A DNA stretch of 64,000 nt from Nectonema munidae (Eukaryota > Nematomorpha > Nectonematoida > Nectonematidae): contig JAUIRK010000001.1 of NCBI GenBank assembly GCA_030549495.1, positions 113,119 to 177,118 on the forward strand. The letters run 5' to 3'. Below are positions 1 to 11,556 of this stretch, one piece after another. How positions within the stretch are numbered: the first letter of the stretch is position 1; every line of letters starts with the position of its first letter. Made by a program: the position numbers and the translations under genes. The notes beneath the pieces were generated by a model that saw only the letters and a program-made list of their open reading frames with translations, was not told the DNA's origin and searched no databases.

Positions 1-1700
1 AACTTATTGGAATCGATATAAGTGTCGTTTTATTTTAGATAGAGGAAAATATGCGCAAATGTCATCAGCAAAGAGGATATAGGAGAAAATTTCTGTGATA
101 TCAAATATATCATTAATGGCAATGTTGAAAAACATTGGTGCAAGAATGGATCTTTGAGGAACACCGTTTTAACAGGTTGAATGTCTGAGAGTGTATCATT
201 TAGTTTGCTTATTAAAATCTATTTTTTACATATGAAGAGAAGAAAAATATTGAACTTTTACTCAGATTACTATTGGAAAAATTTTTGATTAGAAAGGGAG
301 GGCTTAATCGATCAAAAGTTGAAAGGTCAAAGAAGAAAAGTACCGCATCGTCCTTCTACTGCAAAATGTCAATGATTTTTCTACTAAATACGAATGATAT
401 GTTTCAGTTGGGTGGTTATTTTTATCAATGATGTATTGGATTCAAGTTATATATATGCATTAAATTGTTTATAAATAAACTTTTAAAATATTTTTGACAC
501 TGTTGGTATTGGAAATAGGTTTATAATTTTCAATTGAAAATTTATCATTTTTTTTATAGATAGGTAAAACTTTATGTAATTTTAAACTTGAGGAAATATG
601 TTATTTGATAAAGCAAGATTAATATAGGCTTAAATGGTCTTTTATATGTTTCATGATATTCCATATATATCTTCGATATTATTATCTTTGAATTCATTAA
701 TAATTGCTAGTATTTCCTCATACGTGGTAAAATACCAGGGGTATTTTTTGAGAAGAAATATCATATTCTGAGCAGGAACTATTTATTGTGTTTGTGAAAC
801 ATTCATTGAATTTATTAGCTTCTGCAAGGTCAACAAGTATATTCAACCCATCTTCTATACATATTTTAGTCTTATTCTTATTTTTTATAACTTCATTTAT
901 TTCGTACCAAATTTTTGGATTGAGTTACATTTAGAAAAGTGGTTAGAGAAATACTTTTCTTTTGAGCTCCGTATTTTGTATTTTATTTTGTTTCTCAAAA
1001 TTATAAATTGGCTTTTCGTTGATAAGTTTTTATTTTTTTTTGTATTTCTCATAAAGTCTATCACGTTTTTTAATCATGTCTAATATTTCAAAGCTAATCC
1101 AAGGCTATAGTTGATTCTTTTATCAAAAACGTATATTTTGGGTTAAATAATTGAATAAAATGTCGGTATTACTATTATTCTAGACGATTGATTCAGTTTC
1201 TGCAGCTAAAGATTGAAATAATTTTATATCGAGTTTTTCATAGAAAGGTTTCTTGTTAATGATTCCAATTCTCAGCTCTAATGATAATATAATTGGGACA
1301 TACAATTATAAGCCGCATAATTAGTGAAATTGTTCATAAGAAAAAAGTTATCCATTAGAGTGTTTGATTGTAGTCGGTTAGGTAAAGTAATTGCGGAAAT
1401 CAAATATTAGAAATAATCAAACTAAAAATCGTGAGTTAGTTAGTTTAAATAAATCAAAATTAAAATCTCCATAGAAGAGATTAAATAATTTCTATCAAGA
1501 TTGGTAAGTAGTTTTTCAAAAAAGATCAAAAAATTATCAATTGTTTCTTTACAAACAGATGGTAATCTGTATATATTATGCACAATAAGTTTTTTGAAAT
1601 CAGATATTTCAACTATTAAAGAATGACATTCAAATGAGTTGGAAAAAAACTCGCTACAACCTAATCGAGCACATAAATCCTTGTGGACAAAAAGCATGAG
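1..1700 (-). mobile_element. LINE (CR1/Jockey-like) relic with endonuclease and RT pieces
   Basis: Read on the minus strand, about 1440-1697 gives an endonuclease-domain stretch (VHKDLCARLG, IVEISDFKKLIVHNIYRLPS, then KETIDNFLIFFEKLL), the NIYRPPS-type signature of non-LTR retrotransposon endonucleases. Near the left edge the same strand gives VPQRSILAPMFF followed by the catalytic FADD box at about 70-90, which is the reverse transcriptase core. The 1.2 kb between is frame-broken and poorly readable. Order and spacing (endonuclease 5', RT 3') fit one decayed LINE that continues past the left edge. I cannot choose between the CR1 and Jockey clades from this much sequence. Confidence 0.75.
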
Positions 1701-1870
1701 CCCATCGTTAGTGAAGCTCTTCTAGGAATATTGAAAGTTGTCAATCCTTTTACACTAGATTTACACAAAAAATGTTCTCCATCGTTTACACATATGGGTG
1801 AAAATGACCCTTTAATTTCATTAGAGTGTATTTGTATGTTATTTTTTGAATTTTTGTTTTATTTTTAGTT

Positions 1871-3361
1871 TTTTGTGCTGCATCTTTTGATACCATTTTC
1901 ATGGTAGTTGAATGAATCTTTGATGTCCAAACCTGTCAATCAAAATGGAAAATTCTCAGCAAAATTTTGACAATATCTGTAGAACCTTATAACTTAGAGT
2001 CTATATTACCTTGAAAATTTATAATTATATACAGTTATGAACGCAAAACACTTTATATATTTAATTTTTTCAATAATCATTGCTACTTTTTAGAAAATGT
2101 CAATCAAAATTTTGATTGATCAGAAATATATCTAATAAAATATTCTTTCAAATTTTACATAAAATTATATGTTTTTATACTAAATCGGCCATGCTAGTTT
2201 CATTTATGGACTCAATTTTTGAAGTTAGGATTTGAAAATACCTATAAGTATCAATCAAATTTGGGTTTAGTTCTAAAATTTGTTTCCAAAATATTGAATG
2301 AAATTTTAAATAAAATATATGTTTTTATACCAAATAGATCATGATGATTTCATTCTGGATGCATTTAGATGTCTTACTGCCAGGGTCAATCAAATTTACG
2401 CTTTAAGTCTAAAAACTATATCGAAAAATATTCTCTCTAATTTTACATGAAATATATCTTTTTATACAAATTCAACCATGATAGTATATCAGGATATAAT
2501 ATTTGGTGCTTCAAAAAAGATTTTGACTGTGAAAAAGAAGTTCCTCTTTTACAAATGAAAAATATTTAAATCTATAGCTTATCATCCAGGGTTACAATTA
2601 TCATTTAACTAAGATGGGTAGGAAATCTGAAAATTTAAAATAGGTTAGATTTATCAAAAATTACACATGCCAATATGTGGGAATTTAGTCACTATCAAGG
2701 TATTTTTTAATTTAAATTGAATTTGTCCATCTTTTTCCCTTTGCGTGAAAAAGAGAATCTTTTAGATGAAGAAGGTGGACAACTTTTTGTAATTGAACAA
2801 TGAACATCACGAATGATTTATCAGAAAAAAAACATTTTTCAGAAATTTTTTAAAATAATATTCTAAATTGATTACAAAATTTTTAGGCAATTTACAAAAA
2901 ATTTGAAATTTATGATTTTAGTTGTGCTGAGTAATATTAATTTTTATACTGTTTGCTAGCATATCTTTATGTAATATGTATAATATGTTTCTCAACACAT
3001 TTTTTGACTAAATTTTAGAATTATTAAAAATTTGAACATAAACTTTTTTGAAACCTTTATCAAAAATTTTTTTTAAGTTTTATTTTATATATTTTGTTAT
3101 ACTATAAACACTACAAAATTTTAGAAATTTTTTTTTTTTAATAATTCTATTGTTATTTAGAATAATTATACATCTTGAATTTTCTTTTAATGAAAATAAG
3201 TAATAAAAAATCACGTGTTGATTTAACACTTGAGAAAAAATAGAACAAAATTCTATTCTCAAATTAAAAAATGAATACCTTAAGAAATATTAGAGCAACG
3301 AAAATTTGAATGAAAAATGATATAGGAAAAATTTTACATTTGAAGATGTTGATAATTTGAC
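1871..3361. other. Intergenic AT-rich stretch with degenerate tandem repeat
   Basis: No gene is recognised here. About 2040-2510 holds three diverged copies of a module roughly 143 bases long, each with a line of the form tatgtttttatac, then a CATGnTnGT-like core and a TTTCATT box (around 2168, 2310 and 2456), and each containing CAATCAAA(A/T)TT. Outside that the sequence is low-complexity AT. Confidence 0.5.
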
Positions 3362-3720
3362 TTTTGTATGGTTCAAACAAGAGCGCGAATGCAATGTTCC
3401 AATTTCTGGACCAATTTTACAAGAAAAAGCTAAACAAATTGGTATGGAACTCAATTATGATGAATTTAGGAGTTCTAATGGAAGGTTAATGCGATACAGA
3501 ACGCGACATAACATTGCATTTAAGAAGATTTAGGGTGAGAAAGCGTGTATTGATGAAAGTACTATTACTGATTGGAAAAAAAAATTAGTTGAACTCTCTG
3601 ATGGATATGAAGCAAAATATATATCGAATATCGATACAGGACTTTTTTATCGTGGTCTGCCAGATGTAACTTTATGTCTCAGTGGAGAAGATTGTACAAG
3701 CGAAAAAAGTCAAGAAAAAA
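3362..3720 (+). mobile_element. Tigger/pogo transposase fragment
   Basis: Plus-strand translation gives WFKQERECNVPISGPILQEK, the CENP-B-type helix-turn-helix region of pogo/Tigger transposases. Further along comes NIDTGLFYRGLPDVTL, corresponding to the CDETGLFYxALP block around the first catalytic aspartate. Here the aspartate-glutamate pair of that block is altered. The rest of the DDD domain is missing, so this is a dead internal fragment. A better preserved relative lies at 21326-22828. Confidence 0.75.
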
Positions 3721-3826
3721 AAGATTTTTTGAACACAGATTTCATAAAATAAATTTCTAATTAAAAAAGAGCTAACAAGAAAAGACCATCATAGAAGAAG
3801 AAGAAGAAGAAAAAAGAAATATTTTC

Positions 3827-4323
3827 AAAAATCATCATAGAATCTTCTTCTTCTTCTACACCTTGTCCCCAAGTTGGGGGTTGGTGGCCATGATCTTGAA
3901 CCGATTATTGTATTTGATCATGGCATTTTAATTGAAGTGTAGTTTTATAGCCGGATGCTCTTTCTGACGCCAACTATTTTGTTTTAGGAGCGGGAAACAT
4001 TTAGCCTTTGCTTACTCAAAAGCTATACCCACAAGGCAGCGGTAGTTTGAAATCAGAGTTGCTCTCTCCAAGAACATCTGCCAGCCCAGGTTAACGATCA
4101 TGCTCTACCCGATGCTCTAGGTTAAAGCGCCTACTAATTCGCTTTTCACCTCTAGATCGTTTAGCTTGAAATAACTACACAACGGGAAGGCAGATCTAGA
4201 GATTCATTTCAAGAGAAGAGACGCAGGCATTATGAGATATTTAGTTGGGGACAAGAGCTTATCCTTGTTCCCTGCCTCGGCCTTTGCAGTATCTGGAGTC
4301 TTAAAAGAAAATCATCATATAAT
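3827..4323 (-). mobile_element. Retroposon with GAA-type tail and target duplication
   Basis: A body of about 460 bases, read on the minus strand, contains a GGCGTCAGAAAGAGCATCC motif and ends in a GAAGAAGAAGAAG tail. Matching flanks, AAAATCATCATAnAAT at 3827-3843 and 4307-4323, look like a target-site duplication of about 16 bases with one or two changes. A body with the same GCATCCGGC motif lies at 35879-36219, also in minus orientation and with its own duplication. I infer an RTE-mobilised SINE or a 5'-truncated RTE tail. The pentamer-to-trimer tails and long duplications support target-primed reverse transcription. Confidence 0.55.
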
Positions 4324-4549
4324 GAATAGCAAAATTAGATACTGTATAAAGTATAGAAGAAAAGATGTAGGGACTACAAGCCTATAACAAATTTGAAGAT
4401 ATAAAAATAGAGGTCCTATCGAGATACCTAATTTACAGACAAATTAAATATTTTGAATTTATTAAAAACCTAAATGTTAGTTTATTAAATAAATTAAGAA
4501 AATAATTACCACAGAAATACTATAAGTAGAATTTTTTTGAAGTTTATAT

Positions 4550-5030
4550 ATTTGACATTGATTGACAAATTTAATTTATTTTCATTAAAAAATGAGCATG
4601 ACCACAAAATTGAGCATACTTGAAAATGGTATATATGTGTAAAACCTTTTATAAGTATTTCAATAAAAATTTTAATTTTGATATGAGCTGCCATATATAA
4701 ATCAATTTTTTGACAGGTTTGATTGATTGTCATAAAAAATGAAAACCACCTCTAAATTCGACATACTTGAAAATGGGTATATATGTATAATAAACTTTTT
4801 ATAAAAATAAACATTTTAATTTTGACATGGGCTGTCATATTTAAATCATTTTTTGACAGGTTAGACTGATTATTATTAAAAAAAAGGATATTACCAGTAA
4901 CTCAGCATACTTGAGGGGTAAATATGTGTAAAAAACTTTATATAATTATTTGGAAAAAATACTTATTTTTAAGATGAACTGTCATATATAAATCCTTTAT
5001 TTGAGAAGTTTGATTGATTTTAGATAAAAT
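4550..5030 (+). repeat. Degenerate tandem repeat, about 145-base unit x 3
   Basis: Three copies start near 4585, 4733 and 4874. Each has an (A)n-ATGA opening, a GAGCATACTTGAAAAT-like block, a TATATATGTGTAAAA block and then a GAnATGnGCTGTCATATnTAAATC block, and ends in TTTTTGACAGGTTTGATTGA. Divergence between copies is of the order of 20 per cent by eye. No coding sense was found. Confidence 0.6.
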
Positions 5031-5339
5031 CAATTTGATTGATTTTGAAGAATTTGGATAAATTTCCAATCAAACTTAAACTTATAAAATTTCAAAATTT
5101 TATTTGTTTATTATATTTTTGTTTGGAGATGCTATTAATCTTAAGTTTCTATGGTTAATCCAAAGCATAAAAGCTAATAATGGGAAGAAAGCAGAGCCTG
5201 AATATCAAGATTTTATATGTTTTTTTTATATTTTACTTTAATTGTATTTTTAAAGGAAATTGCCAAAGATGTACTACTTTACAGGTTAGTTTTATATTCT
5301 AAGGTCATATTCTAATATTTAATAAAAACGTACGCTGGC

Positions 5340-5398
5340 CACTCAGGATTATATCGCGGGCGACAGTTGGCGCGCGGGCTGTAGTTTCTACACCCCTG
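5340..5398. mobile_element. hAT (Charlie-type) terminal sequence
   Basis: Read on the minus strand from 5398 this begins CAGGGGTGTAGAAACTACAG and continues GC-rich (CCCGCGCGCC). It parallels the terminus CAGGGGTGGGCAAACTAC-GGCCCGCGGGCC at 63147. It is a GC island in very AT-rich surroundings. The opposite end was not found. Confidence 0.5.
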
Positions 5399-5814
5399 GT
5401 ATGATACGATAATTACTCATCATTTTTATCAGTTCTTTGTGCATAAATTTTTGTTTTGTAATATTTTTTTTAATTCAACAAAATTTATTAACAAATTTGA
5501 CATTTTTTTTTAGCTATTTGTCACCATATAAAAATCCGTTTTATGACTATCATTGATATTTAAAAATCGTTTCACCATATATATCAATTTTTAAATGGTA
5601 ATATATTTTTGTCACATTATTATATTTTTTTACCTGTCATGTTTAAATTTTTTACTAATCATACTTCATTAATTGCTTTTCGGAAGATTATTTCATCTTA
5701 GTGAAATTTTTATTTTCCTTTGAATATCTTCCGATGTCGTACACTTTTTTGGAAAAAAATTTCTTATGAGCAAGTGCGGCTAAAATAAAAAGCTCAAAGT
5801 CGTTTTAAATTAGG

Positions 5815-7015
5815 AATCATGTTGGCACCATGACTGGACGAATTAGGAAATTTGTGGAATTGATGAAGATGAGAAGAGTGCCTATATTGTGAGTGCAAGA
5901 AACCAGGTAGAAAGGAAATAAAGCACAAGATCTAGATAAAGGGTACATATTTTACTATAGAGGTTCAACACCAGAAGTGAGAAATGGAATTGGAATTATA
6001 CTTCTACCTAACATTAAAAAAATGTTGTAAATGTGAATAGAGAAGGAGATAAAATAATCATGATGAAGTTGATGTTTGCTACAAGTGTTTTGCATGTAAC
6101 AAGTGCATACGCCCCACACCCTGGAGTTTATGGAAAAAGAAAAGATGGCGTTCAGAAGAAAACTGGAAACGATGATAGGAAGTATCCCTGCAGATGAAAG
6201 AATAGTGAAGGGGAAGACCTTAATGGACATGTGGCCCAGCGCAATAAGGGCTTTGAAAGAATACATAGCGGTCATGGATTTGGAAAGATAAATAAGGAAG
6301 TAGAAAGAGTAATGGGGAAGCTACTGCTCTGGATCTCTTCATAGCAAATATATTCTTTTCCAAAAGAAAAGATCAAAGCAAACTTATAAGAGTGGAACGG
6401 CTGTAGCAAACATAGAACAAGCGAAAATAAATCAAGTAATGGACTGTAAAGTAATCCCGGACGATCATATGCCTCTACAACATAGACTAGTCATTCTAAG
6501 TTCTTACTTGAAAATACCAAAAGGTAGAAAAAAAAACAGATAGATTTTTTAGTAATTGGAGCAAATTAATGGAACAAAGCAAACGACAAAAGTTCTGAAT
6601 AAATGTGTTAAATAGAAAAGAAGGTAACGCACGTGATGTAAATTATTGGTGAGAAAAATCCCAAAGTAGTTAGAATTACAGCTATAGAAGTTTTAGGTAA
6701 AATCTCTTGTAATCCTGCTAGCGTTGCATAAAATTGGTGGTGGAAACCAAACATACAAGACAAAATAAGGAAAAAGAAAAGTATATAGAAAAGATGGGAA
6801 TAAACAAGAGACTAAGCAGATAAATTAGAGTATCAATGCGCTAAAAAAGAAGCAAAAAAAGAAGTATCTGTTGCAAAGACTGAAGCTTGTGCAAATTTAT
6901 ACGGAGATCCAGAAACACGCCAAGGTCAAAAGAAAATATACGCTTAGCAAAAAGAAGAAACATTGCAACAAAAAATATACAAGAGTAAATATATATTAGT
7001 TGAAATTTCAGTGGT
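5815..7015 (+). mobile_element. RTE-type LINE relic: endonuclease and linker
   Basis: Translation over several frames gives, in order, VGTMTGRIRKF and RRVPIL-VQETR (the GTWNVGTMTGKG..ILCVQETKW start of RTE/CFDP2-like endonucleases), YRGSTPEVRNGIGIIL, VTSAYAPHPGV, DLNGHVA and HSGHGFG. It ends with the Lys/Arg-rich linker ending in RLAKRRNIATKNIQ. The order is exactly that of an RTE endonuclease and linker. Many stops and frame changes show it is long dead, and the reverse transcriptase domain is absent. A second RTE linker fragment lies at 17530-17980. Confidence 0.75.
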
Positions 7016-7062
7016 TACTTTTCTATATAAAAAAGTTTAAAGAGGGGGAAGGCCATCGTCAA

Positions 7063-7349
7063 CAGAGATGGAACAAGAGGGGGATGCATACCCCCCCTCC
7101 CCACCAGCAATCTATTCAAGAAAAATTAAGGTTGGAGTCCACCCTAAAATAGAAATCAAAATTGATGAAGTCATTGATCGATTTTCAAAGCAAAAAGAAA
7201 GAAGAAAAGACTTTGTAATATAATTGTAATCATTTATTTTACATAAGTTTTCAAATTTCTTCCCTAATAAAATGTGTAAAATATTTTGATAATATTAGTA
7301 TACCCCCCCCCCCCCACCCTCCCACAAAAGATTTCTGGATCCCCCACTG
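7063..7349. mobile_element. hAT-type MITE with perfect 8-bp target duplication
   Basis: The element begins CAGAGATGGAACAAG and ends GGATCCCCCACTG. It is flanked on both sides by the identical octamer ATCGTCAA (7055-7062 and 7350-7357). Eight-base duplications and CA...TG ends are the hAT signature. Poly-C and poly-G tracts sit just inside both ends. It has no coding capacity. It appears related in end structure (G/C tracts next to CAGnnnnGG ends) to the element at 8181-8429. Confidence 0.7.
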
Positions 7350-7369
7350 ATCGTCAACAAAATTTATTT

Positions 7370-8172
7370 TCTTCAAAAACAAATTACTTTAAGAATTTTT
7401 TTTCCGTGAAAATAATTAAAAATAATGATGAATATCAGTTTTTAGTACGTTATCGCTGAATATTCAAAATTTGAATCAAGTGGGAAAGTCTTGAAGCTTG
7501 CATAAATTTGAGTTGAATCGAATGATTAAAAACACTAAGTATCTAATTTTCTTAAGAAAATATATTATTTACCTAATTATATTAAATTTATTTTATTTAT
7601 TAAACCTAATTATATTATTTAGGTTTTTAAAGAAGTTTTTTGTCTCTTTTTTTAGTTTTGGTTCATTTTTGAGGAGTGCGCATAAGGACGCATTTGTACG
7701 CATGATTTATCAATACCCCTATAAATATGACTGTCAATAAGAGGACCGAGTTTAAAAGGCGAGAAGCTCCCGTTAAATTCGTTATATCTAATGATAATTA
7801 TTATCTACAGGACATGTTTTTGTAAAATAGGCGCAATTAGTGGGAATTACACGTTTACATGATACGCCCGTTCTTAAGTAATTAAAACCTATAAATATCT
7901 GTATGAAAAAAAATACAAACTTTTATGTGAGACCTGTATTCCCTACTAATATCTACGTAATCAATAAGACCCTCTATTCAAAAGTATTAATATTAAACCG
8001 ATAACATGCTTTATTCATAAGTATTGTTACTAAATTAATAAGACGCTCTTTACCTTTTCTAATTTAAACTTGAATGATCCATATGTTTAAATTGAAGCGA
8101 GAAACTAACACTGCAACAATTACACCTATGTTTTGAACAAAGCGATCGGCTATACATTTGTAATATAAGGTA
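7370..8172. other. AT-rich intergenic stretch
   Basis: I see no gene, RNA or recognisable element here. The frame open at about 7498-7740 is low-complexity (Leu/Ile/Phe-rich) and is not supported as coding. Confidence 0.5.
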
Positions 8173-8180
8173 CAGTACTG

Positions 8181-8429
8181 CAGTTGCGGATGAAGGAATT
8201 TTTAGGGGGGAGGGGGGTATGAAGAATATATATATACAAAATGACAAGCTAAAAAGTATTTTTTAATTTTTTAAAGTTGAAGTATGCGAAAAACGAACTA
8301 AAAAACGAATGATTTAAATTTAAAAGTTCAAATTAAATTTTAATACAAAAAAATCAAATAAAATCCTTTTTTCTATTTGTATCACTAGTAGGGGGATGTA
8401 TCCCCCATCCTCCTCTAGATCCGTCACTG
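8181..8429. mobile_element. hAT-type MITE with 8-bp target duplication
   Basis: The left end CAGTTGCGGATGAAGGA and right end CTAGATCCGTCACTG are inverted-complementary over most of the first 15 bases. Both arms continue into G-rich (left) and C-rich (right) tracts. Flanks CAGTACTG (8173-8180) and CAGTACTA (8430-8437) agree at seven of eight positions, consistent with a hAT duplication. It is non-coding and 249 bases long. Confidence 0.7.
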
Positions 8430-8439
8430 CAGTACTATA

Positions 8440-9387
8440 TGCAATATACGAAAAATAAATGTCTATATTGATAGCTCTCTCATCCAACTTATTTTATTCA
8501 ATATTTGCCATAGAATTTTCTTCTGGTCTAATTCGTTTACACGTTTTTGATTAAATACAAAATTAAACTGGAGGGTAACTAGAAGAAAATGAAGGAATTT
8601 TGATACAGTCATTTCTATTTCAAAAAATTATTTATCATTTGTCTAAATCAAAAATTTTGCTTTTGTATTAAATATGCATGTCTTTGTCCCATCAATGTTA
8701 AATTTAACCTTAAAATAATATTTTTAAATTCACTCTTTGAAATCAGAGGGATTGTGAATACCAGTTAAAAAAACTATTTTTAATATATTTTTTAATTTTT
8801 CTTTTGAGTTTTATTTTTTTTTGACTTTCAATTGAACTACAGTTTTTATTTAAAAGTTTCTTAATTTAAGAACTCTGGTAAAAAGCCAGATCATTCGAAA
8901 ATATATATAGTATCTATCTTCTACATAAATTTTTAATAAAATATTTTGGGAAATTTGCTTTTATACATCCTTAAGGTTAAAATGAAAATTAAGGGCTAAC
9001 AAATAAATCACAACAATAAAGTATATTCAAATTGATTGCAAGAAGACTCGTAATGTCTTTTTTCTGCCTATTTAACATTATTTTCAAAATAAAAGTATAT
9101 TATACAATTTTATTCTAAATTGCTTGGCTAGTCTTACATTCTTATATTATTTTCTGTACAAATAATTTAATTATCTCACTTAATTTATTAATTATTTTAA
9201 ACAAATAATTTAATTATCCCTTTTTAATTTCAATGAATATTGTTTTGGATTATCGAGTGACAAACCAGATCTCACTGTCAATGAGTCTTCAACAATCTTC
9301 AAAAATTCACTGTGTGAAAATTTAACCCATTATATTCCAAGAATAATTAACCGGCTGACGACAGAGTCGACAATATAAAAATATGAA
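8440..9387. other. AT-rich stretch with a pogo/Tigger-like terminus
   Basis: Mostly featureless AT-rich DNA. At about 9250-9280 the minus strand reads CAGTGAGATCTGGTTTG followed by CACTCGATAATCC, closely matching the terminus at 17110-17148. This is the usual CAGT...CTCGATAATnCG form of Tigger terminal repeats. TTAA tetramers next to CCC or CC at 9322 and 9347 may be piggyBac-type ends. Confidence 0.4.
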
Positions 9388-9898
9388 CGTCTGCTTTTAT
9401 AAATTTACAAATCGCCTGCTTTTATAAATTTACAAATCGTCGGCTTTTATAAATTTACAAATCGTCTGCATTTATAAATTTACAAATCGTCGGCTTTTAT
9501 AAATTTACAAATCGTCTGCTTTTATAAATTTACAAATCGTCTGCTTTTATAAATTTACAAATCGTCTGCTTTTATAAATTTACAAATCGTATGCTTTTAT
9601 AAATTTACAAATCGTCTGCTTTTATAAATTTACAAATCGTCTGCTTTTATAAATTTACAAATCGTCTGCTTTTATAAATTTACAAATCATCTGCTTTTAT
9701 AAATTTACAAATCGTCTGCTTTTATAAATTTACAAATCGTCTGCTTTTATAAATTTACAAATCGTCGGCTTTTATAAATTTACAAATCGTCTGCTTTTAT
9801 AAATTTACAAATCGTCTGCTTTTATAAATTTACAAATCGTCTGCTTTTATAAATTTACAAATCATCTGCTTTTATAAATTTACAAATCGTCTGCTTTA
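9388..9898. repeat. Minisatellite, 25-base unit x 20.4
   Basis: Twenty complete head-to-tail copies of a 25-base unit (cgtctgctttta + taaatttacaaat) run from 9388 to 9887, followed by an 11-base partial copy. Variation is confined to a few positions, mainly the CGTCTGC block (cgcctgc, cgtcggc, catctgc, cgtatgc), so the array is young or homogenised. Read in reverse the unit begins GCAGACGATTT. The same motif recurs in the piggyBac-type MITEs at 33646 and 39910. There are no unique spacers, so it is not a CRISPR-like array. Confidence 0.95.
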
Positions 9899-11176
9899 CT
9901 TAGATATCTCATTATTCTGGTCAACGTGTTTAGTAAGGATAACTAGGATACATTTACTGCAAGGGCGCACATCCTCAAAATTTTGGGGGGGGGGGGGAGC
10001 AAATTTTTTTTGTTGCAATTTTCAAAATTACTGGTCTGGAAATACCACGGGAGACCAAATATTCAAGCAATCCTTTAAAATAGAGTGTATTCAGCTCATA
10101 CCTAAATTTCACGACTACTTTATATTTTTTTACAAAATTGGGTGAAATATAAATACTATACTTCCAGCGAAAATATTTTTATTAAATTTGCGTATCGCAT
10201 AAACACTAGTTTAAAAAATCCAAAAATGTTGGGGGGGGGGGGGGCGAATAGGCTTTTCATTTGAAAATGAAGTAGTCTATCAGGCACATTACATGAATTG
10301 ATGAAAGGATATTTGATTGATAGAGAAAACAAATAACTGAAGGTTGGAGAGTTTTATGTGAGTGCATGTCGTCTGAAGGAAAAGAGTCAACTAGACACCC
10401 TGCGATGTTTATATGAAAAAAATATGATTGTTTCAGGGGCCCACATCCTTGAAATTATTGGATGGGCGGACTTTCAAGCGTCTTCCAAAAAAGCCAACAC
10501 ATTTTTCTGAATTCCTACTCTTCTCTTGTCTATTCTATTTTATTCTTAATTAAGCTTAATGTAAATTACATTTTAATGTATTGTGAAAATTTAGTTTTTG
10601 CAAAAATGAAAGTTTGTTTGTTTTTAAATGAGAGAAAAATAGTTTTCAATACTTACAATTTTATATCGATGAATATTGTCATACTCGCGTTAAAAATTTT
10701 TTTCAACAAATGTCATTCAGTGATTTTCTTGTTCTCGTATACTATGATTTCTGTTAGTTTAAATAGTTTTTTTTATGATTTCGTGTTCTTAGACTTAAAT
10801 AATTTTATGAAAAGTGATTAAACTACCATTTTTTGTATACTATGATTCCTTACAAAATGTAAAAAATACAAGCGTTACCAAATCACCCTATAAGGGTTGC
10901 TACTTCAACGTTGGCTTTTGCTGCATATAAAAACTCGAAAATATTAAATAAACTATCTCATTTTTTATGCCTCCTATTATTTGAAATTATTCTGAGAACA
11001 GACAGTTTCATTTTAAAATACTGAAAATTGCTTTATTAGTTTATTTTGTCTTCTTTCTCTTATGTTAATTATGTAGCAAATTTTTCAATTTTGAGTTAAA
11101 GGTCAGGTAAAGGTACTGTGTGTGTTTTCATTGACAAGGCACTGATGTACCGCTTATGTCAAACTATGAACAAATG

Positions 11177-11250
11177 GGTATCAATGAGGAATCAAACCCA
11201 GAGGCTTCTGTGCTGAGTCCATCATGTCAACCAACTTGCCATGCCACCCA
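11177..11250 (-). other. tRNA-like / SINE-head-like segment
   Basis: On the minus strand GGTGGCATGGCAAGTTGG resembles a 5' tRNA half with an A-box (TGGCnnAGTNGG). About 40 bases on, GGGTTTGATTCC resembles a B-box (GGTTCGATTCC), and the end TGATACC could pair with GGTGGCA at six of seven positions. Stem pairing in the other arms is poor, so it is at best a pseudo-tRNA or SINE head. It lies in the spacer of the 9960-12506 element. Confidence 0.35.
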
Positions 11251-11480
11251 TAGAGTATGCTGTAGCGGATACGTCAAATTAGTTTTCAAAAAACTTGTGT
11301 TATGCTCTAAATTTTTTTTGAAGCTCTATAACTTTTTCTCATAGACTTTTTTTCCTTAAAAGTTATTATAAAAGGCAAATCATTGCAAAATGTTAAAAGT
11401 TATTTTACTTTTTGTAGCTTGCACCAATTTAAATTTTAAACTATTTTTGAATGATGCTGAGAAAAATGAAGTAATGCAAT

Positions 11481-11556
11481 CTTAATTTATTGTTTGATTT
11501 TTGTTTGCACAATTTTATCTTAATTTATTGTTTGATTTTTGTTTGCACAATTTTAT
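11481..11556. repeat. Perfect 38-base tandem duplication
   Basis: Two adjacent identical 38-base copies (11481-11518 and 11519-11556), each beginning cttaatttattgtttg and ending cacaattttat. This is a simple recent duplication in non-coding DNA. Confidence 0.9.

Noticed and set aside
7498-7740. 80-codon Leu/Ile/Phe-rich frame suggesting a membrane peptide
   Set aside because: AT-rich DNA yields such frames by chance. There is no conserved motif and no splice or start context.
9388-9898. Possible CRISPR-like array
   Set aside because: Units are contiguous 25-base copies with no unique spacers, in an animal genome. It is a minisatellite.
10462-10821. 119-codon plus-strand open frame
   Set aside because: It starts within the left arm of the inverted-arm element and is Phe/Leu/Ile/Asn-rich low-complexity. 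There is no motif and no splice context.
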